Positions 10,247 through 20,937 of a stretch of DNA of 64,000 nucleotides are shown here, piece after piece; the first letter of the stretch is position 1; each line of letters begins with the position of its first letter. The stretch spans positions 2,294,001 to 2,358,000 of the forward strand of contig OZ020490.1 in NCBI GenBank assembly GCA_963971405.1, read 5' to 3'. The translations under genes and the position numbers were made by a program. This DNA comes from Psococerastis gibbosa. Taxonomy: Eukaryota > Arthropoda > Insecta > Psocodea > Psocidae. The notes under the pieces are model-generated. The model did no database searches. It was not told where the DNA came from and saw nothing but the letters and a program-made list of their open reading frames with translations.

Positions 10247-10636
10247 TTAAGAGTGTACAGCCCGTAGGAAATTGGCAGCCCGAAATGTAATACTTTTTAT
10301 TTTTTATTTAATTAACTAAGCATGTTATTAAAGATTTGGTTCATCAAAGTTGTGGAAGACTACTTCATGCATCATATAATAAGGTATTTTTAGTTTTCGA
10401 AATTGTAGTTTTTTTATAAAATCGATTATACGTGAAAGTTATATTTTATAAAATATTTGCATGTTTCTGAAAAAACTACAATTTCGAAAATTACAAATAT
10501 CTTATAATATGATGCATGAAGTAGTCTTCTACAACTTTGATGAGGCAAATCTTTAATAACATGCTTAGTTAGTTAAATAAAAAATAAAAGTAATCAATTT
10601 CGGGCTGTCAATTTATTACGGTCTGTACACTCTTAA
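10247..10636. mobile_element. TTAA-ended hairpin MITE, 390 bp
   Basis: Starts TTAAGAGTGTACAG and ends CTGTACACTCTTAA. The arms pair over most of the length, including TGCATCATATAAT and TACTTCATGCATC. TTAA at both ends suggests a piggyBac-type target. Sequence-related to 20,290-20,692 and 32,507-32,896. Confidence 0.85.
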
Positions 10637-11079
10637 GGATTAGGCTAATCCTGATTGGTAGACCGCCGTTACTGAGGGGTAGAAAACTGGGCTACGAACC
10701 GGTAGATCGGGGTTCAAAACTCGACACAAAAGGCAAAAAAATCCGTTGGGCCTTTGTTCACTGATCCCTAAATGGGTACTTTAGTCGAAATGTCAAGTAA
10801 ATAACTCTTATTTAAGAGAATAAGATAAATAAAAAATGCAACTCTTGGTTTGCTCTAGCTAGCTCTTGCTTCCTCCTTCAGTTAATCCATGAATGCCTTC
10901 TTCGGCCTGTTGGCCCTGTTGGTTGCCCCCACTGTGCCCTTAATGATGGCTTGTACCAGATTTTCGAGTCGAAGCAAATTCACTACCAATTTCGCTCTTC
11001 TACTTATTATATGAGGAAGCAGCTGTCTCTCTTCTTCAATAGTCTCTACCACTAACATTCCGTAACTAAGTTGTTTAGT
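10637..11079. other. Possible tRNA-like SINE fragment, otherwise empty
   Basis: GGGGTTCAAAACTC near 10,711 resembles a B box, with an A-box-like GAGGGGTAGAAAACTGG about 40 nt upstream. A conserved secondary structure is not obvious. The remainder shows nothing. Confidence 0.3.
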
Positions 11080-11936
11080 CTTCGTTGGTCGGGGTTAACT
11101 CGTTGAGATTTGTTTTTACTTTCACATATTTTCGAAATACGTTAAATTGTTGGATAATTTTTATGTATGTTGGGAGTCTGTTGTAGTGCGTTAGTCCTAC
11201 GTACTTGGCCTGTCGTTGTATGCAGGCACGTAGCCAGGGAGAGGGGGCTGAAGCCCCCCCCCCCCGCGAAATGTAAAAAAGAAAAAAAATGAGATTATTA
11301 TTGTAAATGAGTGAAATGAGTTTTTTGTATATATTATTATGGAGCTGATTTATTAATAAAAGTAATTTTTACATTCAATATTCTGTGCTTGGAAGAGATC
11401 ACACATTTTTAATTTTTATCCTTGCATTGTTCAGTTTGATGTTCCACCTGTAATTTTTTTCTCCCTCTAAAAGCACTAATACTGTGTGTTTTTGCATGTA
11501 AATTCATAGCCCCCCCCCCACGAAATAAAATCCTGGCTACGTGGTTGGTTGTATGTATGTCAGTCTCGTGAGTCGTGAGAGATACTTGTAGTGGTATTTT
11601 GTGTTTGTCTTTAAGTATGTGATATTGCTTTTATGATGTATAACTGTTTTATTGTGGATATTTTAGCTAATTCATGGAGCTCTTGGCTTGGGAAAGTATT
11701 TTCTTTTTTATGTATGACTTTTAGTATTTTCCTTTGTGTAATATTTACTCTTTCAATCACATTTTGGTAAGCTCCGCCCCATGCTATAATCCCATAATTT
11801 AAGTTAGCACTAATGCATGATAGACACTGGTTAGCTGTGTCATTCAAGATCTGTCTTAGTTGGTAAAAACTTTAAAATGTGCTCTTCCCATTTAATTTTA
11901 CTATTGAATGTTATTCCAAGGTATTTTCCTGAATTT
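11080..11936 (-). pseudogene. LINE RT C-terminal relic with nested MITE
   Basis: On the minus strand the translation shows KYLGITFNSKIKWEEHI near 11,935-11,880. A 78-residue open segment with NYGIIAWGG follows, typical of the RT thumb region of jockey/CR1-like elements. After the MITE at 11,223-11,547 comes GLTHYNRLP-IK, the usual C-terminal block. Frameshifts and the insertion inactivate it. It directly abuts Helentron-like copy C. Confidence 0.75.
11223..11547. mobile_element. hAT-like MITE, 325 bp, 8 bp duplication
   Basis: The ends CAGGCACGTAGCCAGG and CCTGGCTACGTGGTTG are imperfect TIRs of the common CGTAGCCAGG hAT type. The octamer GTTGTATG flanks it at 11,215-11,222 and 11,548-11,555. 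C runs lie just inside both ends. Removing it rejoins the LINE reading. Confidence 0.92.
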
Positions 11937-12784
11937 TTGCTTTCCAATTTATACGTAGTGTAAGGAAAGCTTTGTGACGGTCCAAATTTTTGATTCCGAG
12001 ATTACAACGGATTTACACGTTTTGAGGTCCCAGGAACCCAAAAAAGTGGTTTTTACGAAATGTCTGTCCGTAGCTCTGTCTGTCTGTCGCTCTGTCTATC
12101 TGTCTGTTCATCGATTTCCGGGCAAACTACTCGGTCGATTTTGATGAAATTTAGCATGTAGGTTCACAACAATCATACCTCGAGTCAATTTTTTTTATTT
12201 TGGGCTAACTCAATTTGGGGAGGCTTTATACTCAAAAAACTAAAAAAAAACGCCTAAAAAAATTATTTCTCAAAAACGGCTCCAACGATTTATTTTAAAT
12301 TCACATACAGTATATTGTAGTCGTTATTAATGTTAACAAAATGCGGAGGGTCACTTGCCTCTTGATAGTTTGCTTCTGGGGGTAAAAAAAATAAAAAAAT
12401 AATAAAAATGACTAAATTTTAATGAAAAATGAATAAAAATTAATTTTTCTGCGAAACCTTTCGATCGATGATTTCTACCTTCAGGCATGTTTTAGGTGTT
12501 AAATTGAGTAACGAAACGGGTCAGGTTGCTTTCGCAAAAAACTATTTAGTTTTGTGGAAAAAAAGTTTTTTTTGTTGAAAAAATGATAAAAAATTCACGG
12601 TCAAATGCATTGCGTGCCCTGCCATTATTACCTCCAGTGACGTCAGGTGGACAACCCCCCCTCCCCTCCCCGAGATATCCGAAATTTAACCATAGCAAAA
12701 TTATTTACCATGAAATTACTCATTTTCTCTATCTACTCATTGATGAATTGGAAAGCATGTTCGAGTAAACTCGGACCGGTTCTT
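11937..12784 (+). mobile_element. Helentron-like repeat, copy C (most complete, 848 bp)
   Basis: The left end, TTGCTTTCCAATTTATACG, begins a subterminal hairpin (GCTTTCC...GGAAAGC with inner TTATAC/GTATAA arms). The right end carries AAATTGGAAAGC, an inverted copy of the left terminus, then a short hairpin (CGAGT-AA-ACTCG) and GGACCGGTTCTT. Inverted subterminal repeats plus a right-end stem-loop and no evident target duplication are the architecture of Helentron-derived non-autonomous elements. There are no TIRs at the very ends and no ORF. The class is inference; that it is a repeat family is certain. Confidence 0.8.
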
Positions 12785-13263
12785 CGTAATTGTATTCGTA
12801 GTGTTTGTCGTACTTGTGGCTTCTTTGCTGCACTCTTTCATTCGTCGTCACGTGGTTTCTCCAGGTAATAATCCGAAGCACCCGTCTGTACACCACATTT
12901 CGAACGCTTCAAGCCTCTTCAGTTCCTTATCAGCTATGACATAAACAGATGTGACAGTAAAACATGTCAGATTTTAGAATGGTGATTTCCTATTAGCACG
13001 TTTGCGACTGAATTAGTGACACACTATGGATAGCCTAGTTCTCCACGACCAAAACAAACTTGGGTTTAATGCTATTAGAAGCCTTCTTAAAAACTATGGC
13101 TTTGATGTTACCGCTGTTGAATGAGGTAATAATCCGGTCGTGCCATTCAGTTTTACGCTGTGACTGTCTGCTCAGGATTAAATAAATGAAGGAAATAACC
13201 TACTGTATATCTTCTTTTACAATATACAATATACCTTAGAGAAGTATGGGATACAATGTCTCG
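12785..13263 (+). other. Single-copy-looking spacer with a 32-residue ORF
   Basis: The ORF at 13,026-13,124 (starting MDSLVLHDQNKLGF) looks more protein-like than most short frames here, and a GAG|GTAATA donor-like site lies directly after its TGA. GGTAATAATCCG occurs twice (12,866 and 13,125). I cannot support a gene. Confidence 0.2.
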
Positions 13264-14042
13264 TTGCTTTCCAATTTATACGTCGTATAAGGAAAGCTTT
13301 GTGACGGTCGAAATTTTCGATTCCGAGATTTCAACGGATTTACACGTTTTGGGGTCCCAGGAACCCAAAAAAGTGTTATTTACGAAATGTCGGTCTGTCT
13401 GTTCGTAGATTTCCGGGCATTGGCATGTAGGTTCACAAAAATCATACCTCGGGACCATTTTTTTATTTTGGGCTAACTCAATTTGGGGGGGGGGGGGGGT
13501 TTATTCTCAAAAAACTCCAAAAAAACGTCTAATTTTTTTTTCCACATATATTCTAGTCGTTCTTAATGTTGATAAAATGCGGGGGTCGCTTACCCCTTGA
13601 TAGTTTGCTTCTGGGGGTAAAAAAAAATAAAAATAACTTAATTTTAATGAAAAATGACTAAAAAATAATTTTTCTGCTGAACCTTTCTATCGATAATTTC
13701 TACCTTCAGGCATGTTTTAGGTGTTAAGTTGAGTAACGAAACCGGACAGTTTGCTTTCCAAAAAACCTATTTGCTTTTGCGCAATTTTTTTTTTTTTTGA
13801 AAAAATGATAGAAACTTCACGCTGAAATGCATTGCCTGCCCTGCCATTATTACTGTGTTGTAATGTGTTTTAAATATATTGAGGCTACCTCACCTCCAGT
13901 GACGTCCGGTGGACACCCCCCCCCCCCCCGAGATATCCGAAATTTAACCATAGGAAAATTATTTACCATGAAATTATTCATTTTCTCTCCCTACTAATTG
14001 ATAAATTGGAAAGCATGTTCGAGTAAACTCGGACCGGTTCTT
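13264..14042 (+). mobile_element. Helentron-like repeat, copy D
   Basis: Both ends are present (TTGCTTTCC...CCGGTTCTT). It is shorter than copy C because of internal deletions, one removing part of the CAGA-rich segment near 13,400. G and C runs sit at the usual two places. Confidence 0.85.
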
Positions 14043-14079
14043 ATGAAACTGGGCTAAGTCAAGCTAACGCCTGTTACAA

Positions 14080-14540
14080 TGACCGATTGACCTCTTCGGT
14101 CGCCTCTGAAGGTAAGTACTTGTGTTGAGTTACGACTCGTCTCCGATCACATGGTGCGTAGAGACTCTCAGAAGTACATACACGCTACCACGTTGCCACC
14201 GAAGCTGGATTAAGCAATAGGGTATTTAAACTGTGTTGTAAATCATTGCATTAGGGCTCCAAACAAAATAGTCTCCGTCTCCGATCGAATGGTTTGTCGA
14301 GACTCGCACAAGCACATGCACGTTGCCACCGAAACCGATTTAAGCAATAGGGTATATACTGTGTTCTACCTCTTCTTTTCGTGTCCGAGGTAGTAGAGAA
14401 TCCAAGTTTCTGGGTCCAGTGTTCTGCCAACTTGACACCATAGCCGCTGCAAACTTATAGGTCGTGAGTGTATTTGGTCTCTTCTCGGTGTTGAAGGGAT
14501 ACTGTGTTGTAAATCATTGAATTAAAACACCAAACAAAAC
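14080..14540 (+). repeat. Duplicated ~140 bp repeat (CTCCGATCGAATGG type)
   Basis: Two units at about 14,140-14,245 and 14,280-14,370 share CTCCGATC, AGAGACTC, CACGTTGCCACCGAA and TTAAGCAATAGGGTAT. AAATCATTG(C/A)ATTA and CACCAAACAAAA recur near 14,515. Partial relatives lie at 21,640-21,720 and 50,470-50,580. Confidence 0.7.
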
Positions 14541-15170
14541 AGTGAGATGCTGCTGTAGAATAATAAACTGCAGCCAATTTCGAGCCAAGGAAATAAGCAG
14601 TTCAAGATATTCAAGATGCAGCACCACAGCAGGGTGCTCTGATTTGTGGCAAAGTTCAAATAACATTGGGGGGGGGGGGGGCTTGGGGGTGGGTGGAGGA
14701 CGGCGAGGGGGGGGGGATGGATGGAGCAAGGGGGGTTTGAAGCACTCTGCTAACTTATTAAATCTTGTCGAGTACTGTACTGTGTAGTTGTGTCTCTTTG
14801 ACTTTATGGTCGCATGGCATACGGACCGAGTGTTCCAAACCACTCGCGAACACCCCATTTGCCTCGGTTATTGTGTAGTACTTTGAAATTTGATAAAATA
14901 TTTGAGACCGTAGTCGGACTCAAACTTTCTGGTCAATCGGGTCGAACTCAATATTTTTATGGAAATTAAATTACATTTGATGGAAATAAATTTATTAGAA
15001 TTTTAAAATAAGATTTAATTTTCTTTTTTAGTTTGAGGTTTTAGGTGGGGGGGGGGGGGGAGGGAGATAATAGAATTCACCTCTGTGTAATTGGAAAATA
15101 ATTATTCACGTGTGTGGCTCAAGCCGAATGGTTCGGTCATACCTCTTTGAAACACGAAGTCTTGATTCTG
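14541..15170. other. No gene; G-rich tracts
   Basis: Contains G-rich sequence at 14,667-14,735 and 15,046-15,065. Overlapping frames through it encode only glycine/proline runs. Confidence 0.4.
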
Positions 15171-15720
15171 TGGATAAGTTCCATAATTGAACCCATACCC
15201 AAGCAAAAATCGTGCCGACCTTGGCGTCAGGTTGGCAGAATACTGGCCCCAGAAACTAGGAGTCTCTACCTCTGACATGGAAAACTGTGCGAACGACAGA
15301 GATTGCTTAAATTATGAATTGGAAGTCCCTTGACACCTTGGTTGGTAATAAGGGAGTTGAAGACTCACATGAAGTGCCAAAGACGGATTGCTGGTCGAAC
15401 AAGGTGGGACCAATGCCTAAATGACAGCATCAGACACGACCTGCTAGTGGATTCCATAGAGAGAAGAATGGAGAACTAGCAGCTGCAATGGTTCGGCCAC
15501 GTCCAAAGGATGGACGAGAACAGGACGGTTGGCGGAAGCAAGGCCACATGGTAGAAGACTATCGGCAGATCGAGGGCAACCCTCGAGGAAAGGATTGAAC
15601 TACTTGCTGGAGCAATAGGGAAAACAATGGCCGAGCTCAAGGCGTTAGCGTCCGACCGAGCCAAGTTCAGGAAATGGGTTCGGGGCGCCTCCCACTAAGG
15701 GGGAATAGGTAGAAGAAGAG
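15171..15720 (+). pseudogene. LINE RT C-terminal relic with intact 3' tail
   Basis: Translates in pieces as RRQRRIAGRTRWDQ..., then IERRMEN-QLQWFGHVQRMDENRTVG, then LEERIELLAGAIGKTMAELKA, ending in GGNR(RRR). These are hallmarks of an RTE-like LINE 3' end. Two in-frame stops are visible. A 155 bp truncated copy of the same family, with a 15 bp target duplication, lies at 26,470-26,624 on the minus strand. Confidence 0.75.
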
Positions 15721-16269
15721 TTGAAGCACACGGAAGATGTACTGTTAATCATTCTTGTCGAGTGCTGTATGTACAGTTAGGAAATTACATATGTTAAGCC
15801 GGTTGACTTTGACAGATTGTGACAAAGGGTTGCTCTGTGAATATTGGAAAGGGAGATAATAATTAAGGAGAATTTGTGGGCTTTTACGAAAAGGGAGAGT
15901 GTCGTATAGGGGAAACGACGCCGACACAATTATTATTATTATTATTATTTAGGGTTTTTATTTTATTATCGACCTAGGCCTGGTTGTAGAATCGTTTATC
16001 GCGAACAAACCACGCATCGAACGCTACTAGAGACACCTGATCTGCCGAGTCACAGGCTCGGTTAAGGCTTCTTCTTCTTTACTAATGGCAAATTTTGGGA
16101 ATGAACGAGTCTATACCCGCCTGCACAAGCCTTCTCGCCGAACCACAAGCTTTCGTGATTCAACGACGCGTGGTTTGTGAACTTCGGGCGAGACTCGGCG
16201 AGCCACGCTCCTTGGGAACTAGGCTAAAGAGACGGGTTGTAATACCAGTCAGGCTCTCCTACTGTACAT
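15721..16269. other. No gene; (ATT)n tract
   Basis: (TTA)n microsatellite at about 15,929-15,950; otherwise unassigned. Confidence 0.4.
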
Positions 16270-16434
16270 CAGGGACGAATGACGAATCCAGCCCATTTTA
16301 GAAGGGGGGGGGGGGTAGTTGTGGGTCATAATAGAACAAACATATGTATAGTGTCGATTAAATTGGAGAGTAATAAATTAACCCACAATAGATTTGGGGG
16401 GGGGGGGGGCAGCTACCCCCTGTATCCGCCCATG
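16270..16434. mobile_element. hAT-like MITE, 165 bp
   Basis: Flanked by CTGTACAT (16,262-16,269) and CTGTACGT (16,435-16,442), a 7/8 match. The ends CAGGGACGAAT and ATCCGCCCATG are weak TIRs. The interior, with GTTGTGGGTCATAATAGAAC between two G runs, recurs at 57,905-58,045. Confidence 0.65.
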
Positions 16435-17306
16435 CTGTACGTACATACTGTATGTCTCACTGAAATGTGCGAACTTCCTGGTTTGGACTTTGGAGATCTG
16501 AGCATCAGGGGAGGGTTATGAGAGCCGATGGGTTTTGGCAGGTAGCAAACCCACCGGAAGTTACGAAAACGCAGTTCATTTCCGGTTGCCGCCATCTAAA
16601 GGCTTTTTACTTCTACTTTGCCAACTTTGAGCTTGCTCCCTGTAGGGGTCCACGACATGGTTATTCATGAAGCATTCCTTTTGAGGCAGCTTCTTTTTGT
16701 GATGATTTGGCAGAGTTGCTGTTGGCGTTTGGTCGAGAAGTTGGATTTATCACTTATTAGTCCGAGAGCTCGCACCAAATTTTTGGGTAAGGTATTTGAG
16801 GCAAGCTGTAAACTTGTCACATACCTCTCCTATTATACCCCAATTTCGGAATTGCAGACCTGGCTGGTGAGCAGCGGGGCTAAATCAACCCCTGTTTTGT
16901 TTTAAAATGTTAATTTTTCCAAAAATATATTTGAGGCAATAAAGTATGATATTATATTACAGTACAAAACCGCAGAGTCTAATTCAGAAGATTTGGCATA
17001 TGTAAGAGAAACCCGTGCACTTTTGTGCTTCACGCCAGCTTCCGAAATCGACAAGTAATCTTCCACCTAGCCCTATGAATGAATGAATAATTATATTGAA
17101 ACACACTATGGCTACAATGGAAAAGACGTCGGCAAATCACGACTGTGTGAATTGTCCCGCCTGTCCATGTGTACCGGGCCTAAGAAACCTACCTGGCGTG
17201 GGTCACATCCGCACATGAAAAGTCTCAGTAAGGGATAATTTACGGCATACTGTACAGAGTGCCCCCGACATCTTCCATTGCATGATGGTACTGTGAAATA
17301 TTCCTT
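16435..17306. other. No gene recognised
   Basis: Two plus-strand ORFs (67 and 95 residues) overlap here. Neither shows domain motifs, and I see no splice-site or homology support. Confidence 0.3.
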
Positions 17307-18164
17307 TTATCATACGTAGTATACGTAGTAAGCTTTGTGACGGTCAACATTTTCGACTCCGAGATTTAAACGGCTTTACACGTTTTGAGGTCCCAGGAAC
17401 CGAAAAAGTGGTTTTTACGAAATGCCTGTCTGTCGCTCTCTCTGTTCATCGATTTCCGGGCAAACTACTCGGTCGATTTTGATGACATTTGGCATGTAGG
17501 TTCACAAAAATCATACCTCGAGTCAATTTTATTTTTATTTTGAGCTAACTCAATTTGGGGGGATTTTATTTTCAAAAACTCCAAAAAGCGTCTAAAAAAA
17601 ATTATTTCTCAAAAACGGCTCCAACGGTTTCTTTTAAATTCACATATATTATAGTCGTTATTAATGTTAACAAAATGCTTGGGGTCGCTTGCCCTTTGAT
17701 AGTTTGCTTCTGGGGGTAAAAAAAATAAAAATAACTCAATTTTCATGAAAAATGACTAAATAATTTATTTTTGTGGAACCTTTCTATCGATGGTTTCTAC
17801 CTTCAGGTGTTCAATAGGGTAACAAAAACAGAAAGGTTGCATTCCCAAAAAAATATTTGCTTCTGTGCAAAAAATTATTTTTTGAGAACTTATGGAAAAT
17901 TCACGCTCCAATAGATTACGTGCCATGTGTGTGTCATTGTTACTACTGTTACAATGTATTGGTCTGTTCGTTCCAGAATATGCAATTATGTTTTAAGGTT
18001 TTTTTTTTTTACTATATTGAGGCGGACCCCCCCCCCCCCTCTCTCTCTCTCTCTCGGGATCTGAAATTTAACCATAGGGAAATTATTTCCAATGAAATTA
18101 CACATGTCATATCTACTAATTTATAAATTGGAAAGCATGTTCGAGTGAACTAGGACCGGTTCTT
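17307..18164 (+). mobile_element. Helentron-like repeat, copy E
   Basis: The left end is altered (CATACGTAGTATACGTAG in place of TTGCTTTCC). The right end is intact at CTAGGACCGGTTCTT. It contains a (CT)n tract at about 18,039-18,056. Confidence 0.8.
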
Positions 18165-18434
18165 TTATTTTGGGCTAACTCAATTTGGGAGGTTTTATTC
18201 TCAAAAACCTCCAAAAAAATTATTTCTCAAAAACGGCTCCAACGATTTCTATTAAATTTACATATATCGTAGTCGTTACTAATATTAACAAAATGCATTG
18301 GTTCGCTTGCCCCTTGATTAAAGTGATGGTGGCTCCAACGATTTCTATTAAATTTACATATTTTGTAGTCGTTACTAATGTTAACAAAATGCATTGGTTC
18401 GCTTGCCCCTTGATTCAAGTGATGGTGGAAAGTT
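18165..18434 (+). mobile_element. Helentron-like fragment E2 with internal duplication
   Basis: Begins exactly where copy E ends, with the family's internal TTTATTTTGGGCTAACTC block. It covers only the middle of the element. Within it, about 100 bp from GGCTCCAACGATTTCTATT to CCTTGATT(A/C)AAGTG is tandemly duplicated (about 18,233-18,331 and 18,332-18,428). Confidence 0.8.
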
Positions 18435-18482
18435 AACACGCAGGAACGTTTGCAAGGACATGGGAAGGAAGGGGCTTAAATT

Positions 18483-18995
18483 AAATAGAAAGAATTGTAG
18501 ACAATAGACACTCGCACACTTTGCTCCATGTCAGCTGTCTGTGAAAGGAATTCCAAAACGACGGCCTTCTCTGTTTTTATTTTTATAAGCGTTAGCAAAT
18601 AATGTAAATTCACAAACAATCAAAAAACCTACTAAAATATTTCGGTTATAGTGAGGAGGTTACCTCTTCAACCAAAGTTAATTTAATGTCACGATGTATA
18701 CAGGTACAGTATGTACCATAAAATACTTTAATATAAAAAAAACTTACTAAATAACAATCCCATATTCGCATCGAGTGGAAGAAAAATTGTTGACAATAGA
18801 CACTCGCACACTTTACTCTACGTCAGCTGTCTCCAGGGCGAAACGAATTCCAGGGCAACGGTCTTCTCTGTTTCTATTTTTTACAAACGTTAGCAAAGGG
18901 ATATTCCAAAAAATTCCTCTGCAGCTTTTCTCTCGTGTGTAAATTCACAAACAATCAAAAAAACCTACTAAATAACAATCCCATTTTCGCATCGC
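18483..18995 (+). repeat. Tandem duplication, ~290 bp unit
   Basis: Both units open with GACAATAGACACTCGCACAC and share GTCAGCTGTCT, CTTCTCTGTTT and GTAAATTCACAAACAATC, ending in ACAATCCCAT(A/T)TTCGCATCG. The second unit is shorter. Confidence 0.8.
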
Positions 18996-19583
18996 TATGC
19001 ATGTTTTATTTTTAATTTTCATATTTTTGGCCCGTGGCGCTGTATGCTTCCATTTAGACTCAATTTTAATGACGGTTTATGTACCGTACGTAATGATAAT
19101 GGTTGAGCATACGTATTTCACTGTAAATCCATCCTCTTGTATTTCCTACGGGCATTGCTGGCAACCTAAACTTTCTCTCGAATTTCAGTAGAATTTCTCT
19201 CTGGCGGGATTTTTAATGAAATGCTTGGGATTTATGCATGGTGAACTTTTGATTTTTTTTCCATAGCTTTTGGGTTTCTTTCTATTTAGTTATTTATTTA
19301 TTTAGTTTTTGTAACTTGCAGGGTGCTATTTTTTTACTGTTGGCCTTTGTTATGAATGTAGTCCTAAAGATCAAGATACAAAGAGGTAGCTGCTCCCTCA
19401 AAATTTAGTAAGTCGATTATCTTATTATTTATATACATAGCCTATTTGTAACAATTTTTATCACTTATCTAATAGGTTACTTGATAATTTTTGAAAAACT
19501 ATTTTAATGCATTAGTAGATTTATTTTATGTACCACTTAAAATTATTATTTTCCTTAAAAGCGTTATTTAGTAAAAATTTTGT
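18996..19583. other. No gene recognised
   Basis: AT-rich; one chance ORF (18,997-19,191). Confidence 0.35.
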
Positions 19584-19770
19584 TACATTACTGAGCCAAC
19601 AGAGAGGAGTTAAGGCTATAAAGCTCTCTCTTACACTCAACTAGGAAGACTCGGGACCGCCTGCTTTACATGCCCTCCTAAGCATGGCCAGAAAATGTAG
19701 CAAGTGTGGGACTCGAACCAACCACCTTTCGGAGTCTGTACCACTACGCTACATATACTGTATAATAGGG
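19584..19770 (-). mobile_element. tRNA-derived SINE copy
   Basis: Reverse-oriented. The B box reads GGTTCGAGTCC on the minus strand, the A-box-like segment is near 19,740-19,755, and the AT tail is at the left. Confidence 0.85.
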
Positions 19771-20289
19771 AAAAATATGAATTTAAGTTGGATTGTTAAG
19801 TATGGGGTAGCATCTGGTCAGTCTTCTTCAATAGCAGTCTTACATTCATCATGTGGTCCCTTCTGTAACAAGAATTGAATATCTTTGTATTGAGTCATAA
19901 TATGAAACAATAGGCGTTAAGTCAATAAATAATTAAACAAATGAAGCACTTAAAAATAACCTAGAAAAATGTACCTATAGAATCATGAATACTAATGTAC
20001 CTATAGAATCATGAATACTAATATACCTATACTCGTAGAATCATGAAAAGAACACCGGCTGTCTAGTTCCACATCATGTCCTCCACATGTAAGCATCGGT
20101 CTACGAGGTGGGTGCCCCTTTAGCTTACTTCTAAAAGCTGTCATTTCTTCCACCTCCCTAATGTTCACAACACATTTCAAACCTTTTCAGTTTCTTATGT
20201 GATGTAGCCCAGGTTTCACATCCGTATAATAAAACGCTCTATCCGCAGGTTTAAAGTAACTGCTTCCTGATGCTTAGATATTTATTTGT
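19771..20289. other. Short tandem repeat, no gene
   Basis: About 2.7 copies of a ~25 bp unit (CCTATAGAATCATGAATAC) lie at 19,973-20,047. Nothing else recognised. Confidence 0.5.
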
Positions 20290-20692
20290 TTAAGAGGACA
20301 AGCTACGTATAAAATGATCACCCCAAAATTTGTTGTTTTTATCGTCTTTTTATTTTTTATTTAATTAACAAAGCAAGGCATTAAAGATTTGGCTCATGGA
20401 AGTTGTAGAAGACTACTTCGTGCATCATATAATCGGGTATTTTAACTTTTCGGTTTTGTAGTTCTTCCAAAAATCCCAGAATACGCATAATAGTAGTCCA
20501 TTCTGGTATTTATGAAAGAACTAAGGTACCAAAAATTTAATATTTCCTATTACATGATTCATGAAGCAGTCTTCTACAACTTCCATGAGCCAAATTTTTA
20601 ATGACTTGCTTTGTAAATTAAATAAAAAATAAAATGTCAATAAAAACAACTAATTTTGGGGTGTTATTTTTCTACGTAGCATATCCTCTTAA
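20290..20692. mobile_element. TTAA-ended hairpin MITE, 403 bp
   Basis: TTAAGAGGACAAGCTACGTA pairs with TACGTAGCATATCCTCTTAA, and the arms pair through GTAGAAGACT and AGTCTTCTAC to a centre near 20,475-20,515. Family 3 sequence begins directly at its right end. Confidence 0.88.
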
Positions 20693-20937
20693 GGACTTTT
20701 TATGGACCGAGGCCTACTTATAGCGGCTCAAAGGTCCCTTGTCCAATGCCAACGACCCCATGGATTTCGGACATTATTTGTATTGTTTCCGTATGAATTT
20801 TTGGCCATTGGAAAACTGGTATACGCTCTCAACTTACACCGGCTACTAGCGATAATGGACAAGCTGTGACAAGCTTACCATTGACGCAATGAAACAGGCG
20901 AAAGCATGACTTGGGCAATTACAGATACGAGTCTTCC
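20693..20937 (+). repeat. Family 3 dispersed repeat, reference copy
   Basis: The most complete copy. Ordered blocks: TTTTTATGGACC, GGTCCCTTGTCCAATGCC, CATGGATTTCGGACATTAT, TTGTTTCCGTATGAA, TTGGCCATTGG, CACCGGCTAC and GCGAAAGCATGACTT. Confidence 0.8.

Noticed and set aside
16618-16905. 95-residue plus-strand ORF
   Set aside because: No recognisable motif and overlapping frames equally open; length is expected by chance in this much noncoding DNA.
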